From Phragmitibacter flavus (GTDB taxonomy: Bacteria; Verrucomicrobiota; Verrucomicrobiia; Verrucomicrobiales; Verrucomicrobiaceae), in the NCBI RefSeq assembly GCF_005780165.1, contig NZ_VAUV01000006.1, forward strand, positions 248,001-312,000: a DNA stretch of 64,000 nucleotides, written 5' to 3'. Below are positions 52,314 through 61,133 of the stretch, piece by piece; within the stretch, counting starts at the first letter, position 1; every line of letters begins with the position of its first letter. The position numbers were made by a program, and so were the translations under genes. The notes beneath the pieces are model-generated. The model did not search any database. It was not told the origin of the DNA and saw only the letters and a list, made by a program, of their open reading frames with translations.

Positions 52314-53438
52314 ATGAAACCTTTTGCTGAATCTGCACAACGTCTTGAGAAGGATTTCACGGCCGGCGGGATCCTGGATCTCTCGGAAAAACCCCGCGGC
52401 AGCACGGGCGATGAGGATCTGGATGATCAATTGCGCGATCTGGCCTCCACCTGGACGGAAGACCCGCGCAAGCGTGATCTGATTGCAGGCTTGTTGATGA
52501 CCAGTCTGAAAATTGGTCGCGATGGACTCGGCATGGCGGACCTGAAGCTGATGCACCGCGCGCTGCGTGAAATGCGTTACGCGGCCAAGGTGTTTCATCC
52601 TTACCGGCATGTGCGCAAGATCACCGTGTTTGGTTCCGCCCGCACGCCCCAGGATCATCCAGCATCGATGGCCGCGCGGCAGTTTTCCCAACGCATGGTG
52701 GAGGAGGGATTCATGGTCATCACCGGCGCCGGTGAAGGCATCATGGGTGCCGCACAACTGGGTGCAGGGCGGGAAAAAAGTTTTGGACTCAACATCAAGC
52801 TGCCCTTTGAACAGTCGGCCAATCATACCATCGTGGGTGATGAGAAGCTGATCACCTTCAATTACTTTTTCACCCGCAAGCTCTCGTTTGTGAAAGAGGC
52901 GGATGCGTTCGCGATGTTCCCGGGCGGGTTTGGAACCATGGACGAGCTGTTTGAAAGCATCACGCTGATCCAGACCGGCAAGGCCAACATTCTGCCCGTA
53001 GTGTTGGTCGATGTGCCCGGCGGCACTTACTGGCAGTCCTTCCTCAGTTTTCTCAACGAGCATCTTCTGGCTCACGGGTTGATCTCTCCGGAAGATCCTG
53101 GTCTGATGCGCATCACGGATGACATCGAAGAAGCGGTGCGCGAGATCACCCATTTTTATCACACCTTCCATTCCTACCGGCTGGTGAAGGAAAAAACGGT
53201 GTTCCGTTTGAAGCATCCTTTGACGCCCGACGCACTGGAGAAACTCAATCACGATTTTGCCGATCTTCTCAAGTCAGGCAAGTTTGAGCAGGGAGCCGCC
53301 CTGCCGGATGAAGCCAACGAACCCGGCCTCGCCCACCTTCCGCGCCTCATCGCCACGTTGCGACGCGCCAACTATGGACGCTGGCGCGTGTTGATTGATG
53401 CGATCAATGACGCCGAAGTGTGGCCGAAAAAGCCTTGA
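52314..53438 (+). CDS. LOG-family (TIGR00730-like) protein
   Basis: A 374-residue protein from ATG 52314. It has an N-terminal helical extension of about 90 residues before the Rossmann LOG core: ITVFGSARTPQDHPASMAARQFSQRMVEEGFMVITGAGEGIMGAAQLGA and the diagnostic PGGFGTMDELFE. Simple LOG proteins are cytokinin-activating phosphoribohydrolases of about 190 residues, but longer bacterial members have uncertain substrates. The C-terminus (LPRLIATLRRANYGRWRVLIDAIN) is an added helical tail. Confidence 0.88.
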   Translation: MKPFAESAQRLEKDFTAGGILDLSEKPRGSTGDEDLDDQLRDLASTWTEDPRKRDLIAGLLMTSLKIGRDGLGMADLKLMHRALREMRYAAKVFHPYRHVRKITVFGSARTPQDHPASMAARQFSQRMVEEGFMVITGAGEGIMGAAQLGAGREKSFGLNIKLPFEQSANHTIVGDEKLITFNYFFTRKLSFVKEADAFAMFPGGFGTMDELFESITLIQTGKANILPVVLVDVPGGTYWQSFLSFLNEHLLAHGLISPEDPGLMRITDDIEEAVREITHFYHTFHSYRLVKEKTVFRLKHPLTPDALEKLNHDFADLLKSGKFEQGAALPDEANEPGLAHLPRLIATLRRANYGRWRVLIDAINDAEVWPKKP

Positions 53439-53644
53439 GTTCGCAGCAAGCGACATCATCAGGAGGCTGATCAGCATCGGCGACCGTCGGCGCCAACGTG
53501 GAAATCATCCGACTGGACCTGCGGAGTGAAACCGCGGTTTTTTCCAAAGATGGCAGTTCACTCACGTATTGCCTTGCAGCCATCCTTGTTTTTTGTTGGG
53601 ATGCCACATTCGATACCAGATATCAAAGAGAAGTTCCGACCCGT

Positions 53645-54676
53645 ATGTCCAGCCCCAGTCAACCCACCACCACCGGGTCGCCTCCGCAAGAGCAGGACGA
53701 CGTCGCCGCCATCAACGAACTCCGCACCGTCTACGGCCGACTCACGGCTGAACTCGGCAAGATCATCGTCGGCCAGCAGCAGGTCATTGAGCAGCTCGCC
53801 ATCTGCCTCTTCGCCCGCGGCCACGCCCTGCTCATGGGTGTTCCCGGTCTCGCCAAAACGTTGCTCATCAGCCGCTTGGCCGAAACGTTGTCCCTCAGTT
53901 TTAGCCGCATCCAGTTCACGCCCGACCTGATGCCCATGGACATCACCGGCACCGACATCCTCCAGGAACTCCCCGGTGGAAAACGCGCCTTCGAATTCGC
54001 CAAAGGACCCGTCTTCGCCAACATCGTGCTGGCCGACGAAATCAACCGCGCCCCCGCCAAAACCCAGGCCGCGATGCTCGAAGCCATGCAGGAACACCGC
54101 GTCACCGTCGCCGGCCGCACCTACACCCTCGACTCCCCCTTCTTTGTCCTCGCCACCCAAAACCCCATCGAACAGGAAGGCACCTATCCATTGCCCGAAG
54201 CCCAGCTCGACCGCTTCATGTTCATGATCGGCGTCGGTTACCCCAGTCGCGAAGAAGAACTCGCCATCGCCCGCAGCACCACCGGAGCCACCCTGCCCCA
54301 GCTCAACCACATCCTCGACGGCGAAAAAGTCCTCTTTTTCCAGAACCTCGTCCGTCGCGTTCCCGTGCCCGACCATATCTATGAATTCGCCGTCGATCTC
54401 GTCCGTCGCACCCGACCCAACGAACCCGAAGCCCCCGCTTGGTTGAAACCCCTGGTCGGCTGGGGTGCCGGACCTCGTGCCGTGCAGTATCTGATCTTGG
54501 GAGCCAAAGCCCGCGCCGCCCTGCACGGCAGTTATATCGTCCGACACGAAGACATCATTGCCGTCGCCGATCCCGTCTTGCGTCATCGCGTCATGACCAC
54601 CTTCACCGCCGAGTCCGAGGGCGTTTCCAGCCAGGACGTCACCCGCCGTCTGGTCAGTGAACTTGAGAAGTCTTAA
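53645..54676 (+). CDS. MoxR-family AAA+ ATPase
   Basis: A 343-residue AAA+ protein from ATG 53645 (a longer frame starts at 53498). It has Walker A GVPGLAKT, Walker [11 protein letters not shown], and [28 protein letters not shown], typical of MoxR. The C-terminal lid helices follow ([40 protein letters not shown]). MoxR proteins act as chaperone-like ATPases with VWA-domain partners, here DUF58 and the BatA-type genes downstream. The operon is interrupted by the four-helix-bundle element right after this gene. Confidence 0.95.
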   Translation: MSSPSQPTTTGSPPQEQDDVAAINELRTVYGRLTAELGKIIVGQQQVIEQLAICLFARGHALLMGVPGLAKTLLISRLAETLSLSFSRIQFTPDLMPMDITGTDILQELPGGKRAFEFAKGPVFANIVLADEINRAPAKTQAAMLEAMQEHRVTVAGRTYTLDSPFFVLATQNPIEQEGTYPLPEAQLDRFMFMIGVGYPSREEELAIARSTTGATLPQLNHILDGEKVLFFQNLVRRVPVPDHIYEFAVDLVRRTRPNEPEAPAWLKPLVGWGAGPRAVQYLILGAKARAALHGSYIVRHEDIIAVADPVLRHRVMTTFTAESEGVSSQDVTRRLVSELEKS

Positions 54677-54693
54677 AAGTAACCTTCTGCCAA

Positions 54694-55201
54694 TCCTCCT
54701 CTTCCTCTTACTCCTCCTCCTACTCCCCACACCAAACCCCCAACAACTCGAATGCCCCCCAAATTCGATCACGAAAAACTCAAGGTCTACCAATTCGAAC
54801 TCCACTTCATCACCTGGCTCACCCAACTCCTCGCCGAACTCAAACAATCCCACCCACGCGGCATGACCACCATCATCGACCAACTCGACCGCGCCAGCCT
54901 TTCCGTCCTCCTGAACACCGCCGAAGGAAACGGTCGACGAGCGACTCAACAACGCATCCGCTTCTTGGACGACGCCCGCGGTTCAGCCACCGAATGCGCC
55001 GCGTGTCTCGATGCTCTCGTCGCAAAAAGTCTAACATCCCCACCCCGCATCGACAGCGGCAAAGATCTCCTCATCAGCATCGTCTCCATGCTCACCAAAC
55101 TGATCGAACTCTTCGAAGGTAAATTAGACAAACCACTACCCTCAAAACCCCTTGGTTCCACAGACGGGGAGTAGGAGGAGGAGGAAGAGTAGGAGGAAGA
55201 T
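54694..55201. mobile_element. Four-helix-bundle repeat element with pyrimidine/purine inverted ends
   Basis: A left pyrimidine tract (54694-54731, CTCCTCCTCCTACTCCCC at its inner end) is mirrored by a right purine tract (55165-55201). The inner 18 bases are perfect inverted complements. The only cargo is a four-helix-bundle gene. A short derivative with the same ends is at 26075-26243, and degenerate tracts lie at 30995. Mobility is inferred from copy number and structure; no transposase is present and target-site duplication was not found. It sits between the MoxR and DUF58 genes, which are normally adjacent. Confidence 0.65.
54752..55174 (+). CDS. Four-helix-bundle protein (23S rRNA IVP-like family)
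   Basis: A 140-residue protein of the four-helix-bundle family that includes 23S rRNA intervening-sequence proteins. Features are FDHEKLKVYQFELHFITWLTQLLAEL, IDQLDRASLSVLLNTAEGNGRR, FLDDARGSATECAACLDALVAKSL, and a final helix ISIVSMLTKLIELFEGKL. This family binds nucleic acid or oligomerises in some members, but no function is established here. It is the cargo of the repeat element and uses its end tract near the stop codon. Confidence 0.88.
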   Translation: MPPKFDHEKLKVYQFELHFITWLTQLLAELKQSHPRGMTTIIDQLDRASLSVLLNTAEGNGRRATQQRIRFLDDARGSATECAACLDALVAKSLTSPPRIDSGKDLLISIVSMLTKLIELFEGKLDKPLPSKPLGSTDGE

Positions 55202-55207
55202 CCAACC

Positions 55208-56116
55208 ATGACTAACCCCACCCGCCAATTCCTCAATCCCGCACTCCTCGCCCGTCTCCGTGCCCTACCCCTCCACGCCCGCACGGCCATGATCGGCAGC
55301 GTCTCCGGCAAACACCGGTCCCCCGTCAAAGGCTCCTCCCTCGAATTCGCCCAATACCGCAAATACGTCCCCGGCGACGACACCCGCCGCCTCGACTGGC
55401 GCACCTGGGGCCGCACCGACCGCTTCTACATCAAAGAATTCGAAGCCGACACCAACCTCCGCCTCAACCTCATCCTTGATGCCAGCGGCAGCATGAACTT
55501 CGGCCCCCCCGGCCACACCCGGCTCGACTATGCCCGCCAGCTCGCCGGCTCCCTCGCCTGGCTCGCCGCCCGTCAAGGCGACGCCGTCGGACTCTGGACC
55601 GTCCATCCCGACACCACCCACGAAATCCCCTGCAAACGCGGCCCCACCCACCTTGGTCTCGTCCTCGACCGCATCGGTGAAACCCAGGCCAGCGGCGAAA
55701 CCCGACTCATCCCCGCCCTTCACGAAGCCGCCGAAAAAGTCCGCCAACGCTCCCTCACCGTCATCCTATCCGACCTCTTCATCCCCCCCGCCGAACTCAA
55801 ACCCGCCCTCCAGCACCTGCGCTTCCGCAATCACGACACCGTCATCCTCCATCTCCTCGACCAGGCCGAACTCGACTTCAACATCGACCGCCCCGCCCGT
55901 TTCGTCGACATGGAAGGCACCGAACACGTGCTCGCCGACCCCTCCCTCGTCACCCGCCAATACCGCGAAGCCATTGCCCAATACCTCAGCGAACTCGACA
56001 CCATCGTCCGCGACACCGGCATCGACTACCACCGCATCAAACTCCACGAAAACCCCGAAGAAGTCCTCGCCCGCTTCCTCCTCAACCGCACCCCCAAGAG
56101 AGGAGCCCGCTCATGA
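55208..56116 (+). CDS. DUF58 protein with a VWA-like domain
   Basis: A 302-residue DUF58 protein. The N-terminal part has KHRSPVKGSSLEFAQYRKYVPGDDTRRLDWRTWGRTDRFYIKEFEAD, the family signature. The VWA-like MIDAS is in LILDASGSMNF. It is the usual partner of MoxR ATPases and probably binds metal and client proteins at the membrane. The N-terminal membrane segments of longer DUF58 proteins are absent. The C-terminus ends LLNRTPKRGARS. It is separated from MoxR by the inserted element. Confidence 0.94.
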   Translation: MTNPTRQFLNPALLARLRALPLHARTAMIGSVSGKHRSPVKGSSLEFAQYRKYVPGDDTRRLDWRTWGRTDRFYIKEFEADTNLRLNLILDASGSMNFGPPGHTRLDYARQLAGSLAWLAARQGDAVGLWTVHPDTTHEIPCKRGPTHLGLVLDRIGETQASGETRLIPALHEAAEKVRQRSLTVILSDLFIPPAELKPALQHLRFRNHDTVILHLLDQAELDFNIDRPARFVDMEGTEHVLADPSLVTRQYREAIAQYLSELDTIVRDTGIDYHRIKLHENPEEVLARFLLNRTPKRGARS

Positions 56117-56130
56117 CCTCTCTAGTCCCC

Positions 56131-56248
56131 CCGACGTCTCGTCGGTCAGAAAACCATGGAGCGCCGACGTATCGTCGGCATAGACTCCCCCCCATCGGAC
56201 CACCGACGTTTCGTCGGCCATCAGCCCAGACCACGAAGTTTCACTTCG
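56131..56248. repeat. Array of short hairpins between DUF58 and the membrane-protein gene
   Basis: Three copies of CCGACGTNTCGTCGG (56131-56145, 56164-56178 within a slightly longer palindrome, 56203-56217) and a related CGAAGTTTCACTTCG (56234-56248). Each folds into a 6-bp stem with a 3-base loop, spaced about 18-24 bases. They are direct and self-complementary, unlike CRISPR repeats. Confidence 0.88.
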
Positions 56249-56297
56249 CCCCATCAACCCAGGCCCCAAAGCCAACCCGTCACCAAGGAGCCCGATC

Positions 56298-56732
56298 ATG
56301 AACGACCAACAAATTGATCGCCTGGCAACCTCCATCACTTTCGGTGTCAAAAACGCTCTCAACGCCTTCTTCATCCTCCCACTCATCGCTCTGGGAATTT
56401 ACTTCCTGCACACTGCCCAGCAGTTCTCCAAACCAGCCGATCAATCGCCTTTCGAGGTCAGTGCTATCATCTATCTGTCCGGAGCCCTCTGGTGCTCCAT
56501 CCTGCTGTATCAACGCAGGAAACTCCATCGCGGAATTTTCTCTGAACTCCTTCTCATCCTCTTCCTCTCGTCAGCATTTTATCACTGGCTCCAGCCAGCC
56601 GAAAACCAACCGCAGCAAAACATCCGCATCGCCTACCTGCTCATCACCATCGGCCTGCTTCTCGGCGTTCTTAGAGAATGGTGGCAGCACGGTAAAGCCA
56701 AAGAAACCCCCACCCAAGGAGGCCCCCCATGA
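56298..56732 (+). CDS. Small membrane protein of the MoxR operon
   Basis: A 144-residue protein with four hydrophobic segments, approximately residues 22-42, 55-72, 80-98 and 107-125. The N-terminus (NDQQIDRLATSITFGVKNALNAF) is hydrophilic, and the short tail is cytosolic. No family was identified. It starts with ATG 56298 and its stop overlaps the BatA-type start by 4 bases, so it is translationally coupled to it. Probably part of the same operon. Confidence 0.78.
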   Translation: MNDQQIDRLATSITFGVKNALNAFFILPLIALGIYFLHTAQQFSKPADQSPFEVSAIIYLSGALWCSILLYQRRKLHRGIFSELLLILFLSSAFYHWLQPAENQPQQNIRIAYLLITIGLLLGVLREWWQHGKAKETPTQGGPP

Positions 56733-58762
56733 CCTTTCTCCAACCTCTCCTCCTCTGGGCCCTCCCCCTTGCCGCGCTGCCCATCCTCATCCACCTCATC
56801 CATCTCCATCGCCGCCGCACCATCCCGTGGGCCGCGATGATGTTCCTCTTCGCCGCCCAGAAGATGAACAAAGGCTTCACCCGCCTGCGTCAGTGGCTCA
56901 TCCTCGCCCTGCGCACGCTCGCCGTTCTCGCGCTTCTTTTCATGATCGCCCGCCCCCTCGCCGGTGGCTGGCTCGGCCTCACCGGCGGCAGTCCCGATAC
57001 CGTCCTCATCCTGCTCGACCGCTCCGCCAGCATGGAACAAATCAACCCCCTCACCGGCAGCAGCAAACGCCACACCGGCCTGCAAAAACTTGCCGCCGCC
57101 ATGCAGGAAACCTATCGCGACCGCTCCCAACTCATCCTCATCGACAGCGCCACCCTCACTCCCATCCCCCTCACCAAAGCCGCCCAACTTCCCGATCTCC
57201 CCCAAACCGCCGCCACCAGCACCACCGCCGACCTCCCCTCCCTCCTCCAGGCCGCCCTCGACCACATCACCACCAACCAAACCGGCCGCACCGACCTCTG
57301 GATTCTCTCCGACCTGCAATCGTCCGACTGGGACCCGTCCAGCGGCCGATGGGAAAACCTCCGAACCGCCTTCGCCACCCTCCCCGGCCTCCGCTTCCAC
57401 CTTCTCGCTTATCCCCAACCCGCCCAAAACAACCTCTCCATCACCCTCGAAAACCTCACCCGACGCCAGTCCACCGACAAAGCCGAACTCCTTCTCGACC
57501 TCCGCATCGCCCGCCACGACACCTCCACCAACCTCAACCCTATCGAACTCCCCCTCCGCTTCGTCATCAACGGCACCGCCACCACCACCACCGTCACCCT
57601 CAAAGAACAACAACGCGAACTCCTCCTCCAGGGCCACAACATCCCCCTCGACCAGCAAACCACCCGCGGCTGGGGCCGCATTGAACTCCCCAACGACACC
57701 CAACCCGCCGACAACATCGCTCATTTCGCCTTCGACCAGCCCCCCGTTCTCCATTCCGTCATCATCACCGACACCCCCGAAGAAACCGCCCCACTCCAGG
57801 CCATCCTCACCGCTCCCGCCGATCCCCTCCGCCGCTACAGCGCCCAAACTTTTCCCTCCACCCGCAGCGCCGAAATCGACTGGGAAACCACCGCCCTCAT
57901 CGTCTGGCAATCCCCCCTCCCCGCCGCTGACACCCTCATCGCCAAACAACTCCAAAACCACCTCGCCGCCGGTCACACTCTCCTCTTCCTCCCTCCGGAA
58001 TCAGAAATCGAAACCAGCACCACTCCATTCCTCAACCTCACCTGGGGCCCCTGGCAAACCTCTCCCACCCATCAAACCCAATCCGTCGAATGGTGGCGCA
58101 CCGACACCGGCCCACTGGCAAACACCCGCGACGGCAAAGCCCTCCCGCTCGGCGAACTCGAAATCCTCCGCCATCGACAGCTCCTCGGCGAATCCGCCAC
58201 CCCCTTTGCCCGCCTCGCCAACCAGCACCCTCTCCTCCTCCGCGCCAACACCGATCAAACCCAAAATCACCACGCCTGGTTCCTCACCACCCTTCCCGGC
58301 TCTGGCAGTTCCACCCTCGCCCGCGATGGGGTCAACCTCTTCGCCCTCCTTCACCGACTCCTCAACGACGGCGCCCGCACCCTCGGCAAAACCCAGCAAC
58401 GCATCGCCTCCCTCACCGCCCTTGGCGACGAACCCCTCACCCCCTGGACCCCTCTCTCACCCACCATCCCCATCACCCCACCCTACGCGATTCACGACGG
58501 CATTTACACCTCCACCGACCGCCTCATCGCCCTCAACCGACCTCCCGCCGAAGACCACTACACGCCCCTTCCCAACTCCACCCTCGACGAACTCTTCAAA
58601 GACCTCGACCACCGCCGCATCGAAGACAACCTCGAAAACCAGAGCAGCCTCACCAGCGAAATCTGGCGCACCCTTCTTTTCGTCATGGCCCTCTTCCTCA
58701 TCGCCGAAGCCCTCCTCTGCCTCCCTCAAAAAGAAAAAGCCACCAAACCCATCCCCGCGTAA
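56729..58762 (+). CDS. BatA-domain/VWA membrane protein
   Basis: A 677-residue protein. The N-terminus is the BatA-type segment FLQPLLLWALPLAALPILIHLIHLHRRRTIPWAAMMFLFAAQ, followed by a second membrane helix (LILALRTLAVLALLFMIARPLA). A VWA domain has MIDAS VLILLDRSASME near residue 95. The long periplasmic middle part has no recognised domain. A C-terminal membrane segment (LLFVMALFLIAEALLCL) anchors it. It overlaps the previous stop by 4 bases, which implies coupled expression. Ends just before a 12-unit 7-bp tandem array. Confidence 0.9.
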   Translation: MTFLQPLLLWALPLAALPILIHLIHLHRRRTIPWAAMMFLFAAQKMNKGFTRLRQWLILALRTLAVLALLFMIARPLAGGWLGLTGGSPDTVLILLDRSASMEQINPLTGSSKRHTGLQKLAAAMQETYRDRSQLILIDSATLTPIPLTKAAQLPDLPQTAATSTTADLPSLLQAALDHITTNQTGRTDLWILSDLQSSDWDPSSGRWENLRTAFATLPGLRFHLLAYPQPAQNNLSITLENLTRRQSTDKAELLLDLRIARHDTSTNLNPIELPLRFVINGTATTTTVTLKEQQRELLLQGHNIPLDQQTTRGWGRIELPNDTQPADNIAHFAFDQPPVLHSVIITDTPEETAPLQAILTAPADPLRRYSAQTFPSTRSAEIDWETTALIVWQSPLPAADTLIAKQLQNHLAAGHTLLFLPPESEIETSTTPFLNLTWGPWQTSPTHQTQSVEWWRTDTGPLANTRDGKALPLGELEILRHRQLLGESATPFARLANQHPLLLRANTDQTQNHHAWFLTTLPGSGSSTLARDGVNLFALLHRLLNDGARTLGKTQQRIASLTALGDEPLTPWTPLSPTIPITPPYAIHDGIYTSTDRLIALNRPPAEDHYTPLPNSTLDELFKDLDHRRIEDNLENQSSLTSEIWRTLLFVMALFLIAEALLCLPQKEKATKPIPA

Positions 58763-58791
58763 CGAGCACTCTCACTGCCCACTGCCCACCT

Positions 58792-58875
58792 CCGACTTCC
58801 GACTTCCGACTTCCGACTTCCGACTTCCGACTTCCGACTTCCGACTTCCCACTTCCCACTTCCCACTTCCCACTT
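58792..58875. repeat. 12-unit 7-bp tandem array before the next VWA gene
   Basis: Eight exact CCGACTT units are followed by four exact CCCACTT units, 84 bases in all. The last T of the array is the first base of the TTG start of the next gene. Copy-number change could alter the leader and distance between the two genes but cannot shift the downstream frame if that TTG is used. Confidence 0.95.
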
Positions 58876-61070
58876 TGAAATCCTCCCTCGTCTTCCATCC
58901 CACCCCGCTGTCCCTCACAGCGGGCATCGGACTGGTCGTCGTCATCGCCCTCCTCAGCTACCTCGGCTGGAAACGCTCCAACTACAAACGCACCACCGGC
59001 TGGCTCGAACTCCTCCGCTTCGGCATCGCCACCGGCATCGCCCTCACCCTCAACCAGCCCGAGTGGCACCAAACCTTCACCCCCGACACCAAACCCGTGC
59101 TCGCCATCCTTTGGGACAACTCCCGCAGCATGGAAACCCGCGACGTCATCGACCCCGCCACTCCCGCTTCCGAACCCCGCTCCCGCGCCGAAACCCTCCC
59201 TCCCCTCATCGACCCCAATCTCTGGCAGCCCCTCGCCAAACGCCTCAACATCCTCATCGGCCCCTTCTCCTCCGCCCAAACTCCCCCCGAAGAAGGCACC
59301 GACATCAATGCCGCCCTCCAGTCCCTCCTCGAACAACAACCCAACCTCGCCGCCGTCCTCCTTCTCTCCGACGGCGACTGGAACACCGGCACCCCACCCG
59401 CCCAGGCCGCCACCCGCCTGCGCATGCGCGACACCCCCCTCTTCACCGTCCCCATTGGCTCCGACACCAAACTTCCCGACCTCGAACTCACCGCCTTCGA
59501 TGTCCCCACCTTCGCCATCGCCGGCAAACCCCTGCGCATCCCCTTCACCATCACCAGCTCACTCCCGCGCGACGAAACCCTCACCGTTGAACTCAAAACC
59601 CCCGGCGGCGAAATCATCAGCAAGACCCTCACCCTCCCCGCCATGGCCACCCACCAGGACAGCATCGCCTGGCGACCTGCCGATCCCGGCGAAACCACTC
59701 TCACCCTCACCCTTCCGAAAACCGGGGCCGAACGTTACCTCGAAAACAACACCCTCAGCGCCCCCCTCACCATCCGCAAAGAACAGCTCCGCGTCCTCCT
59801 CGTTGAAACCTATCCCCGCTGGGAATACCGCTACCTCCGCAACGCCCTCGACCGCGACCCCGGCATCGATGTCCACTGCCTCCTTCTCCATCCCGGCCTC
59901 GGCAAACCCGCCACCGGAAACGGCTACCTCCCCGCCTTTCCCAAAGACGACCAGCTCGCCCAATATGACGTCATCTTCCTCGGCGACATCGGCCTCACCC
60001 CCGGTCAACTCACCCAGGAAAACGTCGTCGCCCTGCAAAAACTCATTCGCGACCAGGCCACCGGACTCGTCTTCCTCCCCGGTATCCACGGCCATCAGCT
60101 TACCCTCGCCAACACCCCCCTCGCCGACCTCCTCCCCATCCAGTGGGACGAAACCCAACCCCGCGGTTGGGGCTCCACCACCCCCGGCAAAATCGTCCTC
60201 ACCGAAACCGGCGCCCAATCCCTCCTCACCAAACTCGGCGACACCGACGAGCTGAGCACCTCCGTCTGGGCCACCCTCCCCGGCTTCCAATGGCACGCCC
60301 CCGCCCTCCGCGCCAAAGCTGGCAGTGAAGTCCTCGCCACCCACGGCAGCGAATCCAACCGCTTCGGCCGCATCCCCCTCATCGTCACCAAAACCTACGG
60401 CGCCGGCAAAATCCTCTACATGGGAGCCGACGGAGCCTGGCGCTGGCGACGCGGCGTCGAAGACCGCCACCACTACCGCTTCTGGGGCCAGGTCGTCCGC
60501 TGGATGGCCTACCAACGCAACATGGCCGGCGGCGACCGCATCCGCCTCTTCTACACCCCCGACCGACCAAAAACCGGCGACACCCTCACCCTCAACGCCA
60601 ACGTCATGACCCTCAGCGGCGAACCCCAGCGCGACGGTGCCGTCATCGCTCAGATCGCCACCCCCACCGGCAAGACCAGCAGCATCCGCCTCACCCCCGC
60701 CGGCGACGAAGCCTGGGGACTCTTCACCGCCACCTTCACCCCCACCGAACCCGGCGAACATCAAATCAACCTCACCAGTCCCAGCGCCAACGCCAGTCTC
60801 GAAACCAAACTCTCCGTCCAGGGCAGCACCCGTGAAAAACTCGGTCAGCCCATCAAAAAAGAACTTCTTCGCGAACTCGCCCAAATCACCCGCGGCCAGC
60901 TTCTCGAAACCACCGACCCCACCGCCCTCCTCGCCACCCTCACCAACCTCCCCGAACCCCAACCCACCGAGCGACGTATTCCTCTCTGGGCACACCCCGT
61001 TTGGGCTGGTATATTGCTCACATTAATGGCCCTTTTCTGGATCGGCCGCAAAGCCACCGGCGCTTTTTGA
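58875..61070 (+). CDS. VWA/glutamine-amidotransferase-like membrane protein
   Basis: About 731 residues if TTG 58875 is the start; no ATG fits and the frame stays open through the repeat array upstream. N-terminal membrane helix GIGLVVVIALLSYLGW, a second helix near LELLRFGIATGIALTL, then a VWA-like MIDAS in LAILWDNSRSME. Next is a beta-rich domain and a glutamine-amidotransferase-like Rossmann part (LRVLLVETYPRWEYRYLRNALDRDPGIDVHCLLLHPG, LVFLPGIHGHQ, GAGKILYMGADGAWRWRR). A C-terminal membrane helix closes it. It belongs to the MoxR/DUF58/BatA set. Confidence 0.85.
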   Translation: MKSSLVFHPTPLSLTAGIGLVVVIALLSYLGWKRSNYKRTTGWLELLRFGIATGIALTLNQPEWHQTFTPDTKPVLAILWDNSRSMETRDVIDPATPASEPRSRAETLPPLIDPNLWQPLAKRLNILIGPFSSAQTPPEEGTDINAALQSLLEQQPNLAAVLLLSDGDWNTGTPPAQAATRLRMRDTPLFTVPIGSDTKLPDLELTAFDVPTFAIAGKPLRIPFTITSSLPRDETLTVELKTPGGEIISKTLTLPAMATHQDSIAWRPADPGETTLTLTLPKTGAERYLENNTLSAPLTIRKEQLRVLLVETYPRWEYRYLRNALDRDPGIDVHCLLLHPGLGKPATGNGYLPAFPKDDQLAQYDVIFLGDIGLTPGQLTQENVVALQKLIRDQATGLVFLPGIHGHQLTLANTPLADLLPIQWDETQPRGWGSTTPGKIVLTETGAQSLLTKLGDTDELSTSVWATLPGFQWHAPALRAKAGSEVLATHGSESNRFGRIPLIVTKTYGAGKILYMGADGAWRWRRGVEDRHHYRFWGQVVRWMAYQRNMAGGDRIRLFYTPDRPKTGDTLTLNANVMTLSGEPQRDGAVIAQIATPTGKTSSIRLTPAGDEAWGLFTATFTPTEPGEHQINLTSPSANASLETKLSVQGSTREKLGQPIKKELLRELAQITRGQLLETTDPTALLATLTNLPEPQPTERRIPLWAHPVWAGILLTLMALFWIGRKATGAF

Positions 61071-61133
61071 AAATTTAATTCTCAATTGCTGCAAATATTG
61101 AATCGACGGAACTCAATCAAGCCCGCCAAAACT

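Noticed and set aside
56131-56248. CRISPR-like array in the DUF58 gap
   Set aside because: Units are self-complementary 15-mers with irregular short spacing and there are no spacers of constant length and no cas genes.
58792-58875. Protein repeat DFRLPTS encoded by the 7-bp array as part of the next gene
   Set aside because: There is no start codon upstream of the array in that frame, and the family-like sequence begins only after it.
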